Positions 1-10,424 of a stretch of 64,000 bases of DNA are shown here, in pieces (positions within the stretch are counted from its first letter, which is position 1; every line of letters starts with the position of its first letter). The stretch is from assembly GCA_022539475.1 (NCBI GenBank), contig VCMS01000066.1, positions 229,531 to 293,530 of the forward strand, in the 5' to 3' direction. The position numbers and the translations under genes were made by a program. The notes beneath the pieces were generated by a model. The model saw nothing but the letters and a program-made list of their open reading frames with translations, had not been told where the DNA came from and ran no database searches. This DNA comes from Gracilaria domingensis. Lineage: Eukaryota; Rhodophyta; Florideophyceae; Gracilariales; Gracilariaceae.

Positions 1-553
1 CCTTCCACATCTTCGCCACAACTTCCTTCACTGACAGCTACCTCTGTATTTCTTGACTGCTTCGTGACTATCTACGACACCAACCCATATACGCGTCAGT
101 GTATGCTTCCATTTTGACTCTTTCTTGTTTACCGCCATTATCTCATCTTTCCTTTTTCTGTTATTCATTTGTACGGCAATGCGACCCTCTTAATATGTTC
201 ATCTTCTAGGACAGGTTTGCAAGTCTGCGGTCACGTTAGCCTCATTTCTTGATGAGGTGCAAGAAGAGTAAGTATTGAAAGAAGCGTGCAGGGGTTTATG
301 TCCATTGGTTTCTGAAAGTACAAAAAGCGACAGAATTCAGGCTACTCTTGAGGTGCACGTCGTTCCGAGACTAGTCAAGTCGGTCTCGTACTATCTACCA
401 AGTCCCGTCCAGTACCTACTTCAGTTCAGTTCGTCGCAATGCAAGTTCTGGGAAACGTCGCCTGCTGTGATGACCAGCAGACACAAGTGGTTATTGACAG
501 CGGCGCTCTGCGGAGTTCGTGTGCCCTACTTTTTGTGCATGGTGGTGTCTGCG

Positions 554-622
554 ACACGCGCATAACGCGTGTGTCACGCGTGCGCAACGCGGGCAGAACG
601 CGTGCAGGATGACGCGCACTAA
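554..622. promoter_or_regulatory. Cluster of ACGCG boxes
   Basis: About six ACGCG cores, several of them ACGCGT, fall within roughly 70 bp. ACGCGT is the MluI cell-cycle box bound by MBF-type factors in fungi, and a similar core is used by E2F/DP in other eukaryotes. No gene start is visible nearby. It may be a regulatory site or simply a low-complexity CG-rich patch; the regulatory role is inference. Confidence 0.2.
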
Positions 623-690
623 ACTGGGTGGCTGTGGGCCTGCGACACGCCTTTTGCCAAAATGATTTTCGAAAATGATTTTCCAGCACG

Positions 691-717
691 ACGTTAGTCA
701 CTTTGTTTGAGAAGGTA
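691..717 (+). repeat. 27-bp direct repeat, left copy
   Basis: The 27 bases starting ACGTTAGTCA and ending GAGAAGGTA recur perfectly, in the same orientation, at 3215-3241 on the other side of the pogo-like transposase. Both copies are preceded by a CAG, the usual first bases of pogo-family ends. A partial inverted copy (GTACCTTCTCA) lies at about 788-798. The repeat is therefore probably a transposon end, but same-orientation copies do not fit one simple element. Confidence 0.5.
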
Positions 718-1044
718 ACGTTCCGTCAGTAAATCGAAACGGTCAACTTTTGCCTGACTCTGGGGTAAAGAAACATGCATATCTCCGTACCTTCTCACCC
801 TTACGCGTTCGTATTCCGTCAGACGACGTCAAACACGCTAGTTAGCAAGCTCACTGACTTTCACGTCAATTGAAAGTGAGTCTGCGCTTCTACGTGATCA
901 ACACTCACCATGGAAAACAGCATAGTTCCCGAGAAACACAAAAACGGAATTTATTGCAAATCAACAATTGAGCGAGCTCCCCATTCAAGTAAATGCCTCT
1001 CGCTTGCTGACGATCCTCACAAGCTCTATTCAAACCTATTCTGC

Positions 1045-2901
1045 TCACCATGCGTAGCTCGCCATTGCAGCAGCATGAGAAGCGCGGAGCATACGAGCCA
1101 TTCGTCTTCCTCTCCTGTTAGCCTTTAACCTCCAAAAGAGAACACGTCTCCGTGGCGCTATTGCGACCAAGGGCTGCAGCTCAGAAGCAGTCTCTTCTTC
1201 TGTCACTCCCCTCAACTGCTGCGTGCGCAAGCGTATGATACTGCGACGATAATCTCTTCTCTCTTCTAGTCGCTTGCGCAGATTTGCTCGCCGAGGAGCC
1301 AGCTTAACCAAATGACGAACGTCCGCCGGGGTTTCCGTGTCTCGGTCACGACGCAATTTCATTTTCGTCTTTTCACAACTCTTTGTCTTCTTTTGCTCCT
1401 TCGCAACCGTCTTGGCTTTTTTCGCCGCTGCCTTGGCGGCTGCTCGAAAATCGCACTTTTTGAGAGCCTCAATGATCGCGTTGTCTGTTAAGTGGGATCC
1501 TCGTTTGGTGCTGATCTTGATGGTACCTTGCTCTTCAATAACTGCTCCGGCTAGCAGTGATCGCTTCTTCGAATTAAAGGATGTCATGGGTTCATCGAGT
1601 GAAACTTGTACCGGAACGATCTGGTCATTGTGAAACGTCAACGTACGAAGCGGGTCTATGCTAGCTTTTTCACAATCCTGGCACCAAGCGCCGGTCTTCG
1701 TGAAACCGGAAATGATATTCTTTCTCGTAAATGCTTGCTCATATGCATTAGAGATGCAATCGGACACATCGAACACATCGAACACATCCAATTTTGCCAC
1801 CGTACGTGCACGAGAATGAAGTTCCTTCTGCAGATAAGACTTAAACGGCGAAAAGATTCCAACATCCAACGGTTGTAGGACATGCTAAGTGTGCGAGGGG
1901 AGCCCATCGACGACAAATTTGCCTTCCTTCAGGGCAAAGAGAGAGTTGTACTGAACGTGGCTTTTATATCCGTCAAATACCAGCAGAAGCTTCCCGTATT
2001 TGTTCCGCAGCTCCGCGGTCTCCTCGATGAAGTGCTTGACCCAGTCAAAGAAAACTTCTTTGTCCACTCCCGCTGGGTCACGATGGTACACGTACGAGTC
2101 CGGTAAGTACTTGTGTACCGTTTCATATTTTCCATTGACGCGACGAAACCGTGCATTCGTGCCAGGGAATATTACTACGGGTTTAAACTTCTGACCCGCA
2201 GCATTGACGACACCCATCACAGTCACATGGTCCAATGACCCTTTGGTTGCCAGATTTGTTTGTACTAGACGCATGTTACGTGGTCCGATTCCCCTGCGGC
2301 GAGAACGACCGGCTACTCGGACAAAGCTAACGCCACTCTCGTCTATATTAAAGACCTGTTCAGCGCTCTTAATATTATAGCGTTGCATCAGGGCATTAAG
2401 ACGGGAAATGTGCTCAGCCACTTTTTCCTGTGTGACCGCAAGAATGTGCTTATCCTCAATAATCTGAACGGCTTTGATCTCAACATCAGGATGTCGTTTG
2501 ACAAAGTTTGTCACCGATGATAGAGATGGAATTCCGTTCCGCAGTTTTAAGTTTTTCTTTCTGTATTGAGGCATCAGTTGACTTAAATGGCCAACGAGTT
2601 GAGCGACACTCTCGCGGTCGAGGGGGGTTTTGTTGAGTGCGTATTCCTTTATTGCCTCGCAAATAAGCCTTTCTTCGTCTCTATCCAATATCTGCTGTCT
2701 TCCTCGAGTTGGAAGACTCTCAAGATGAACATCTTCAGGTCCAGATGGTTGGGCCTCAGGCATGCGTTCAGTCCACCAGGTGAAGGCGCGAAAAAGGCGT
2801 GATTTAGAAAGAGAATATCGTTTGCTGACGTCAGTAAGTGATGCATCAGGATCGTTGTAAACACCCCAGATTGCGTTCTGCAATGTTTCGTTGTCATTCA
2901 T
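1045..2901 (-). pseudogene. pogo/Tc1-mariner-type DDE transposase, split by one TAG
   Basis: A cut-and-paste transposase of the pogo (DDE_1) family. The N-terminal part begins with a psq-type helix-turn-helix (about residues 8-45), followed by a CENP-B/Tc5-like region. The catalytic core shows the first Asp in NIDESG and the second in VFDGYKSH. The frame then meets TAG at 1885-1887 and continues without any shift into HVLQPLDVGIF, which holds the third catalytic acid. The conserved family motif (HTSH.LQPLDVG) is thus interrupted at one codon, where Ser is expected. The tail (about 1045-1450) is Lys/Arg-rich. Without readthrough the upstream piece (338 aa) lacks the third catalytic residue. 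Full span is about 618 codons. Most likely a recently dead copy. Confidence 0.85.
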
Positions 2902-3214
2902 GACGTGATGACGACAATGATAGCTGATCAGAATGACGTACCTTGTGGATGCACACAGCTTGCTTTAAAGGCGAATTGCTTGCGTCGTAGAGCTCAGCAG
3001 CACCAGAACGCACTGGCTATTGTTGTGTTTGTGTTTGTTCTCGTTTTTGCCGCGCAAATGTTTGACGGTGAAGAACATGAAAACGCTCTAGAGAAGATAG
3101 AGTTCGTTTGTTTCTGTTCTGAGCTCAGATTTGGCGCGAAATGTGCGCTGAAGGGGTCAATTTGCTATTTCGATTTATTGACATCGTTTCAATATATTGA
3201 CGGGACGTTACAGT

Positions 3215-3241
3215 ACGTTAGTCACTTTGTTTGAGAAGGTA
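3215..3241 (+). repeat. 27-bp direct repeat, right copy
   Basis: Perfect copy of 691-717 in the same orientation, beginning just after CAGT. It lies about 300 bp upstream of the transposase start, so the two copies bracket the pogo-like gene. Confidence 0.5.
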
Positions 3242-4408
3242 CATGGTATGTTACATCATGTCAATATGACGTCGTGCTGGATACGCTCGTGAGGCAGCTC
3301 GAGCTCGTTTCGATACGCACACGAGCTCGGGCGCAAACGATTTGTCAGCATTGTGCTAGTTAAGTGAAATCTGTACCCGCCTTCAGGCGCGAGATCAGCG
3401 AGCTCACACGCCGAGCTCCAAACAGTTTGCGAGCATGGCAACAAAGACGGATCACTGCTTGCCTCTGACTCCGTGGAGGAGTCAGAGACACTCTTACAGC
3501 GTTGTCGCGTAAACCTGCGCCTGCATGCGCATGACGTCATCATCACTGACTCTCCTCTTCTTTCGTGGGCACACCGCGTGCGCCCGTCGCGGCTCTAATT
3601 TCTGCGCGCCGACAGCGCGCTCCTAACATCCATTGAGGCATGTACGTGTACACTTATTGGATGTTAACGAAGGCGATGCGTGTAAGCTTACACTTAAGCC
3701 TCGCGACTCTTTTCTCAAGTCCAGACTTGCTAGACGGTATCGTACCGAACTTTGGGACATTCATCGAATTGTCAGCGACCATAATCGTCGCGTGGAGGAA
3801 GATGCCGCCAATTTCACAGACCATCACGTCGAGACGGACAACGTAAGAGTTCTTTGCATGAGAATCTCATTCGAATTCCTAACTGCCATGCAGCCACCGT
3901 GGCTTCGTGACGCTGCGATCATGACTTAGTGTCGAAACAAACAGAGCGGTAACACACTTCTTGCTCATCTTGATCATCATTATCATCATCGTAAAGCTAC
4001 TCCACACCAGCGAGCATACTATGTCGTTAGTGGGCCCCACCGCCACGTTGCGAGCGGGAGGGCGCATGCATGCCATCATGCCCATGATGGGCTCCACTTT
4101 CTTCGCCACGTGCTCCCAGCGAAGCGAAAGCCACTACTGCCGTATGTACTTTATGAAATGTTCTTGCCCTTCGCCGCGGGACACTCGCTCTCAAACGCAG
4201 CACGCGTGTGTATTCCGTTGCACCACCCTTCCTTATCATTCCTCGCCTCGGCACATGATCATACATTACCTTGCCTTGCCTACCGCCAGCGACTGGCTTT
4301 TCGCTCGCAAACCCAATTCGTCCTGAAACGTACCCCCGCTCGCCACGGCCTTTCAGGTACCCTACCCATCCCATCTTCGCGCCATTCGTCGGCACATTCT
4401 TCGGCACT
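3242..4408. other. No convincing gene
   Basis: Short ORFs only. The longest plus-strand one (3633-3929, 98 aa) has no motif I recognise. Minus-strand ORFs here read through low-complexity sequence. The last 150 bp may hold the 5' UTR and promoter of the HORMA gene that follows. Confidence 0.4.
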
Positions 4409-5345
4409 ATGATACCCAATCGCCGTTCATGTCCCCGGCGCACCGTTGCTGTATCACAGAGTAACTCAAGCGTTGATGCGTCCAGCTCAATCACGCCTGC
4501 TCAAAGTGTCACTGTCGTCCAGGACCTGCTGTACGCGTGCTTTTCATCTGTTGCTTACAATCGTAACTTGTTCTCTACAGAAGTACGTTCCACAGATCAA
4601 TCAACTCATTTGCTTCAATTCGTAGTCGCTGACCGACACATCGCGTTCCTACCGCTCTTTCCTGATGCTAAAAGAACTTCACTGAGGCCCGAATCGAACG
4701 CACTGACTTTTACAAACTGAAGGAGGATTGTACCAGTGACGCAGCGCGGTATAGAAGATGGTTACACGAAGGTGTGCACGATGCTCTTGTTGGGAAGTAT
4801 CTGTCGGCTGTTCGAATAGAGATTCATACGCAGCCAAGTGGGCTACGTATGAATGCTGGAAACGCAAAGAACAACACTGCGCGCTCAAGTGCCAAACTTC
4901 TCGAATGTTATGCGTTCCACGTTACATATTTGGGCGATGAATCTTTGTTGGATCTCTTTGCCAACAATGACAATGAGATCAGCAAAATTAGTGTCCAGAA
5001 AGCCTGTTGCTAAACACTGGGTACACTTGAGAAAATTACGCCGGATATGAAAGGATTACCGTCCACGTGCATACTAAGCGTCAAAGTAAGTCATCATCAT
5101 TCTTCCTTCTGTTGTTTCGAAACGGACCTCAGCTTCTGACTCATGCTCGTACTCAGCTTCAATTCACGGAAAACACACCTGATGATTATGAGCCGCCTTT
5201 GTTCAAAACAGCTGACGAGAATGCTTGGTTTGTGGGCGAGACAATCGATTTGGTTGCCGGTGACGTCACGACACCTTTTCATAATGTCAAAATGCATGTT
5301 CACGTACGAGGAACGGAGAACCGTCTGACGAAACTTCATGGTTAA
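4409..5345 (+). CDS. HORMA-domain protein (Hop1/HORMAD-like), three exons, one in-frame TAA
   Basis: HORMA proteins of the Hop1/HORMAD group sit on meiotic chromosome axes and promote inter-homologue recombination. Exons proposed: 4409-4582, 4675-5085 and 5157-5345, with GT-AG introns of 92 and 71 nt (donors GTACGT and GTAAGT) that both join in phase 0. Exon 1 has the family's opening helix (SVTVVQDLLYACFSSVAYNRNLF). Exon 2 has WLHEGVHDALVGKYL, then ECYAFHVTY, where HORMADs have WL..GVFDAL.KKYL and EEY.FSFSY. Exon 3 has TPDDYEPPLF and GDVTTPFHNVKMHV, the end of the domain. About 256 aa, so little beyond the HORMA core. A TAA at 5011-5013 lies in the open frame at a site where Gln would fit (CC*TLGTLEKI). 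It may be a nonsense mutation, or it may fall in a very short unrecognised intron. Start chosen at the ATG 5' of the first HORMA helix. Confidence 0.75.
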
Positions 5346-5730
5346 CTGAGCCTTAGAAGAATCAGCCCTTTGAGAAGGAATCTTTTGAAAAAAGCTCGCA
5401 AACCTCCTCTAATAGAAATTATTTTATTTAATTCTATTTTTGTTTGTTAAATTGCAGAAATAAAACCTTTGATCCTTGGTCTCTGCTATATTTATATATT
5501 TTTATCGTTTCTGTCGTGTCACACAAGGGAATTGCAGGAATCCAGCAAAATAGAAAACATTTTTTCTTTGAAGACTTCGTTTCTTTGAAAGCAACTTTTG
5601 GACAAAGTAAAATGCAACACTACGTAAAACTAAGTATTTAAAACCAAACATATCAATAGTATGTTCGAAAAGAAGTATAGCACTGCAATAATCATTTTAT
5701 GCTTTGAGTGACAGAGTGTGCAGATCTCTT
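5346..5730. other. AT-rich spacer, no gene seen
   Basis: AT-rich sequence between the convergent ends of the HORMA gene and the Harbinger-like remnant. No ORF is worth calling; it probably includes the HORMA gene's 3' UTR. Confidence 0.5.
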
Positions 5731-6602
5731 TTAAGGATTGGACACAGGAAACAGTTTTGCACCACTTTGAAGAGAAACTTGTACAACATTACCAACTGCA
5801 AATAAACATGTCAAATGTCTAAGCCGATTGTGACGATACCTGTGATCAAGTATATTAGACTTCTTAAAATATCAATTTAACGCCTCGTCCCTTGCTCTCA
5901 ATCTTTGATGCACATTTGCCTAATGATTTGAAACATCAGTATTTTTAAAACATCGACAATTACCGTATCCGTTATCTGTGACAACCTTTTCTCCGGCTTC
6001 AAGCCTCTCCTTCACGTTACCGCCAAATATTTGAATGTCTGGAAACGATCCACAAGGATACTCCTCATTGACCCACACAATAAACCCGTTATCCACTCTA
6101 AGTCCAATTTCGTACCGTAAACCTGCTCCGCCGAAATTTATGGGAGTACCATATTTTAGAAAACGGAGAAGGTTCGTTAATGAGACAGTCGGTGCAGTCC
6201 ACGGAACTAAAACAGAAATAGAATTATTTAGAATACAACCTATTCTGTAGCTTAATCTGCATTCACATTTTCAAAATTATTCAAAAATATGTGTAAACGT
6301 ATAAGAGTTTTACGTACAACTTTCAGTTGGGATAAAAATCTCACAAACACCCAAGACCATTTTGAAAATGTCTTGTCTTCTAAACAAGTAATAACGGTAT
6401 TGACTGCCTCAGGGTTGTATTGTTCGAGAAAAAGAAGCGCGCAAAGAAGATGTTTGGGCGATGATTCATCTGGCAGACACGCACGCAGTTTGTTCCATAG
6501 AAGAGAACGAACGTAGTAATCAGTTCCGAATAAACAAATAAATGGCCTGCTTGACTTGATACTTCTTCGTCGTTTCCTAATGCTCGGTAGAGCAAAGAAC
6601 AC
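5731..6602 (-). pseudogene. Harbinger-like (DDE_Tnp_4) transposase remnant
   Basis: Read on the minus strand, the first piece (6602 to about 6252) has the N-terminal signature of PIF/Harbinger-type DDE_4 transposases: PKHLLCALLFLEQYNPEAV then KTFSKWSWVFVRFLSQL. A probable intron ends TTCTGTTTTAG at about 6214. The next piece carries the catalytic part: FGGAGLRYEIGLRVDNGFIVWV, EYPCGSFPDIQIFGGN, then GEKVVTDNGYGNC. After a shift of frame it ends with NVHQRLRARDEALN, an in-frame TGA, YFKKSNILDHRYRHN and VGNVVQVSLQSGAKLFPV. The segment between the two halves is shorter than usual, so the first catalytic Asp is not evident. Dead copy; family assignment from conserved motifs. Confidence 0.7.
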
Positions 6603-7540
6603 ATTGCGAAAAGTAGACCCATTAGCTGGTTAGCCTTTCATTGACCTTTGTCGATGTCTTTCTTGGTAGGAATGGTTAATGTTGGCACTTAAATATTGTA
6701 CTCCTCTTGTTGATACAACATTCTTTCTGACAGAGACTTGAATTTGCTTCACTTACGTGCTTCTTGAGAGCCAAGCAGTATCAAATATTGCACGAGAATA
6801 ATTGTTGCGTCAACATTTTGCTGAACGCAGAGGACAACTGTAAATAGTACATATCATTGTCTTACAAGAGGAAAGACTACTTTGAATTTTTTTAATTTTA
6901 GATAAAAGCACTTCAGGTACTTTCAAGCTTTGGTTTCGCTCTTGAACTTACGGAATTGCCATAGATTCTTATTTTGCAATGAAAGGCTTCTGAACACATC
7001 ACAATGTACTACATGATAACTTACCTATAAAACCCATTTTGTGTCGTCCGAGTGTTCCTTGTACGCCAAAACGGTGCGAATATCACTACGAGCATTAATT
7101 GCGTACACTCTTTTCTTTGCATGAAAGAAGAAAAAACTGATGTCTGGAAACCCATTTCAAATACTCGGGAGCTACAACATTGTTAAATATGAGAAGTTTT
7201 AAATACTTTACTACATGTATGAACAAAAATCTTCTTTCGAAGTGAGAATTCTTCTTATATTCAATATTACTTGTACACCAAAACCATGTGCCATTACAAC
7301 CACAAACGAAAGAGAATAGGGCGCATCTATATTTTGCATAGAAAAAGCTACAGATACCCATCAAAATGCATCAACGGAAAGTGTGTCATGGTGTGTGATG
7401 ACTTCGTAATGTATCACAACATTGTAAGGAAAAGCTCTGTAAGTTGAATGTTTTACACACGTAAGAGTAGTAAGATATTCTTATTGTGTATAAATCCCTC
7501 ACAGTCTCCGACTATCTCAGCATTTATACATATTTCATGG
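6603..7540. other. AT-rich, no gene seen
   Basis: AT-rich stretch with only short, composition-driven ORFs. It lies between the Harbinger-like remnant and the satellite array. No terminal repeat for the transposon could be found by eye. Confidence 0.5.
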
Positions 7541-8578
7541 CCGTATAGGTGTGGTCTGCTCATAATCCGTAGAACTCTTAGCCCCCGACATCCAAGCCCT
7601 TCCGTGGCCATTAACGCTGCAGCGAGATCCAACGGCTCTCTACGGGCGTCTTTGTCTCACATGAATTCTTTCTGGGTACCTAGATCCCTTGTCAACGCTG
7701 CTTGGCACTCGGAATATAGATGTGGTCTCCTCGTAATTAGTGAAACTCCTAGCTGCATACATCCAAGACCTTCGGGAGCCAGTAACGCTCCAACGGGATT
7801 CATCGGCTCTCTACGGGCGTCCCTATCTCCCATGAATTCTTTCTGGATACATAGATCCCTTGTCAACGCTGTTTAGGACTCGGAATATAGGTGGGGTCTC
7901 CTTATAATTAGTAGAACTCCTGGCGGCATACATCCAAGCCTTTCCGGAGCCCGTAACGCTTCTGCGAGATTCAACGGCTCTCTACGGGCGTCCTTGTCTC
8001 ACATGAATTCTTTTGGGGTACATAGATTTCTTGTCAACGCTGTTTGGGACTCCGAATATAAATGTGGTCTCTTCATAATTCGTAGATCGCCTAGCCCCAT
8101 ACATCCAAACCCTCTCGAGGCCATTAGCGCTCCAACGAGATCCAACGGCTCTCAACGGGCGGCCTTGTTTCTCATGAATTCTTTCTGGGTACATTGATTC
8201 CTTGTCAACGCTATTTGGGATTCGGAATATAGGTTTGGTCTCCTCATAATTAATAGAACTCCTGGCGGCATACAGCCAAGCCCCTCCGCAGCCCGTAACG
8301 CTCCCGCGAGATTCCGCGGCTCTTCACGGGCGTCCATGTCTCTCATGAATTCTTTCTGGGGACATAGATCCCTTGTCAACGCTGTTTAGGTCTCGGAATA
8401 TAGGTGAGGACTCCTCATAATTAGTAGAACTCCTGGCGGCATACATCTAAGCCTCTCCGCAGCCCGAAACGCTCCCGCGAGATTCAACGGCTCTCCACGG
8501 GCGTCAATGTCTCTCACGAATTTTTTCTGGGTACATAGATCGCTTGTCAACGCTGTTTGGGACTCGGAATATAGGTGA
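7541..8578. repeat. 171-bp tandem satellite, about six units
   Basis: The landmark CATGAATTCTTTCTGG (or a 1-2 base variant) starts at 7660, 7831, 8002, 8173, 8344 and 8515: five successive steps of exactly 171 bp. Units differ from each other by perhaps 10-20%, so the array is not newly expanded. As 171 is a multiple of three, the array keeps frames open and yields repeated peptides (for example DLCTQKEFM on the minus strand). I treat these as by-products, not a repeat protein. The first unit is partial and the array stops abruptly near 8578. Confidence 0.9.
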
Positions 8579-8585
8579 AAAGTAC

Positions 8586-8965
8586 GTGTGTTGAGGGCCT
8601 GTGGAGCTATCTGGAGTTCTACTCGCCTCGGTGGGTCTTCGATGTTGGCGGCTAGCAACGCTACGATTTATGGACTAACGAGACGTGTCTTCCGAACTCT
8701 GGACACTATGTACGACCTATATCGGACTTTCAATGTGATCAATGTACTCGGAATGAATTCATGTGACAAAAGAAGGCGTGTTGAGGGCCTGTGGAGTTTG
8801 CTGCAGTTTTATTGTGGGCTTGGATGTCGGCCGCTAGGAACGCTACGATTTATGGACAGACGAGACGTGTCTTCCTAGCTCTTGACACCATGTACGACCT
8901 ATATCGGACTTTTATTTTTATCAATGTACTAGTAATGAATTCCTATATTATTGCAATCCTAAGAA
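8586..8965. repeat. Two-copy tandem repeat of about 182-190 bp
   Basis: Two units beginning GTGTTGAGGGCCTGTGGAG at 8588 and 8778 share blocks such as CGCTACGATTTATGGAC and GTACGACCTATATCGGACTT. The step is 190 bp at the left end and 182 bp further right, because of an indel. The sequence is unrelated to the 171-bp unit it abuts. Confidence 0.8.
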
Positions 8966-9801
8966 CTAGTGCAGTCTTGAAATTTATTAAAACTTTGCAC
9001 TCCTAGAGGGCGAGCTAGTAATTTTTCCCATGGCGGAAAGAACCAAATCGCCCTCCGCGCAGTTGCGATATTTCCACTCATGCATGTACTAGGCCTCGTG
9101 AACCCACCGGGAGAAGATGTGTGAGGTCTCGCCTATAGTTGAGGTCTCCCAACAACCAGAATACGTGATCCGCCTGATGTAGGGGATTAGGGCGTCATCT
9201 TTTGTTCAGATTTGGGAACCTGTGAAGTACGTAAATTCATAAACGATAGTAAAGTGTGCAATAATGTTTTTAACCCCAAAACAGAAATATTAAGAACTGC
9301 TGAATTGAGAATTATAACGAGCTATTCTTGGTCAATTAATGCAATAGGCATTGAAAGACTTGAAACTGCATGTCATGAAAAACGACACTGAAGATAGTTA
9401 CTTTAAAAAGTAAAGCAATCCTAAAACTCCGAGTTCAATTCTAGTATGAGTGTTTTCGTCGTTGAAACGGATCCAACCAAATGTAGCTGCTCCGTGGCGG
9501 CTTTCGGGTTCGCGTGCGTCAATGGATCGAACGGTTCGAAGTTGCATCTCGGCCGTCGAAGGAGACTAAACTCTCCTTAGTGATTGCAATTTGTACATAC
9601 TTCGCATCTTAAAGAAGGGCACGCCAGAAAAGGGCGGCGTCGAGAGAAGAGCACTATTTTGCTTCGACTTGAACGACGGGATGTGCTCACGTGCTCTTAT
9701 TTTGTTGGCGTTGCCTTAGCCGCAATATATTCTGGAGGGAAGGGGGTTTAATAAAAATGGTGGAATGGAATACCAGCACATTAGACATTGCCAAATTTAA
9801 A
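8966..9801. other. No gene seen
   Basis: Mixed-composition sequence after the tandem repeats. There is no ORF with recognisable content, and no RNA gene could be seen by eye. Confidence 0.5.
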
Positions 9802-10424
9802 TTATAACATCGCAAAAGGACCAACCCCAACGACATATTGATCAGCATTATTTTCGAGGGCAAACCAATATTTTTCTTGACCTTTCCTTAGTATAGATAT
9901 TTTGAGATCATCTTCATCAGAAAAATATAGGCGAGGTGTCGTAGAAGGATCCTCAGAAATACAGTGCTCCTCAAACAGAACATGAAGCTTGTCCAGGACA
10001 TCCAAGAAAACACGGCGCTCTTTTAAAGAAGAAAGACTCTTTATAAACGTGATCAGCGCATCCGTCTTCTTGTGAAACAATGAATAGTAGATTATCGAAG
10101 ATCCTGGCATAGATGCGCTGCATATTTTCATTTTGTCCGCGATCAACTCTCTTTAGGTTGGTTAGTGTTGTTGTGGAAAAAAATAGTAAAAGCAATAACG
10201 TACCCATTTAAAGTTTCAATAATAAGTTTAAAACTCGATACGTGGCCTGCTGCGGGGGAAAACAAAACGGTTGGGTTTGCTTCACTGTCCATAGAGGTTA
10301 ACATAATGTCATTATATTTTTCCATAGCATGAAGTTCCTTCACCACAATTTTCAGCTTTAGAAAGAGAACAAAAATTTGTTCATTTTCCGAGAGATTTGT
10401 AAATACTGGTAAAGCAGATGGCAC
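9802..10424 (-). CDS. Possible two-exon gene, function unknown
   Basis: Two minus-strand ORFs abut: 10424-10143 (93 aa) and 10146-9802 (114 aa). Between them is an intron-like segment with a GTACGT donor at about 10205, a CACTAAC branch-like motif and an AG near 10153. The obvious AG choices do not carry the reading frame cleanly into the longer downstream ORF, so the exon structure is unsettled. Composition is AT-rich. The predicted peptide is helical and acidic-to-neutral, with no family I recognise. It could be a degraded transposon gene. Confidence 0.3.

Larger units (their letters stand above)
1..1044. other. No convincing gene; one possible orphan exon
   Basis: Only short ORFs are present. 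A plausible internal exon lies at about 210-267 on the plus strand: it follows a pyrimidine-rich stretch ending in TTCTAG, is open in one frame (QVCKSAVTLASFLDEVQEE) and ends at a GTAAGT donor. I could not join it to a next exon without a stop, so I do not call a gene. An ACGCG-rich patch and a 27-bp repeat in this stretch are listed separately. Confidence 0.3.

Noticed and set aside
210-565. Spliced gene at the left edge
   Set aside because: One good exon-like segment exists (210-267), but every downstream acceptor tried leads to an early stop.
7541-8578. Repeat-protein gene in the satellite (repeated DLCTQKEFM-type peptides)
   Set aside because: The unit is 171 bp, a multiple of three, so frames stay open by arithmetic. 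Stops and frame changes occur between units, and both strands show similar open stretches.
7541-8578. CRISPR-like array
   Set aside because: The whole 171-bp unit repeats, with no short repeat and unique spacers, and the context is eukaryotic.
9802-10424. Firm two-exon gene
   Set aside because: Donor and branch-like motifs are good, but the reading frames do not join with either AG, so it is kept only as a low-confidence entry.
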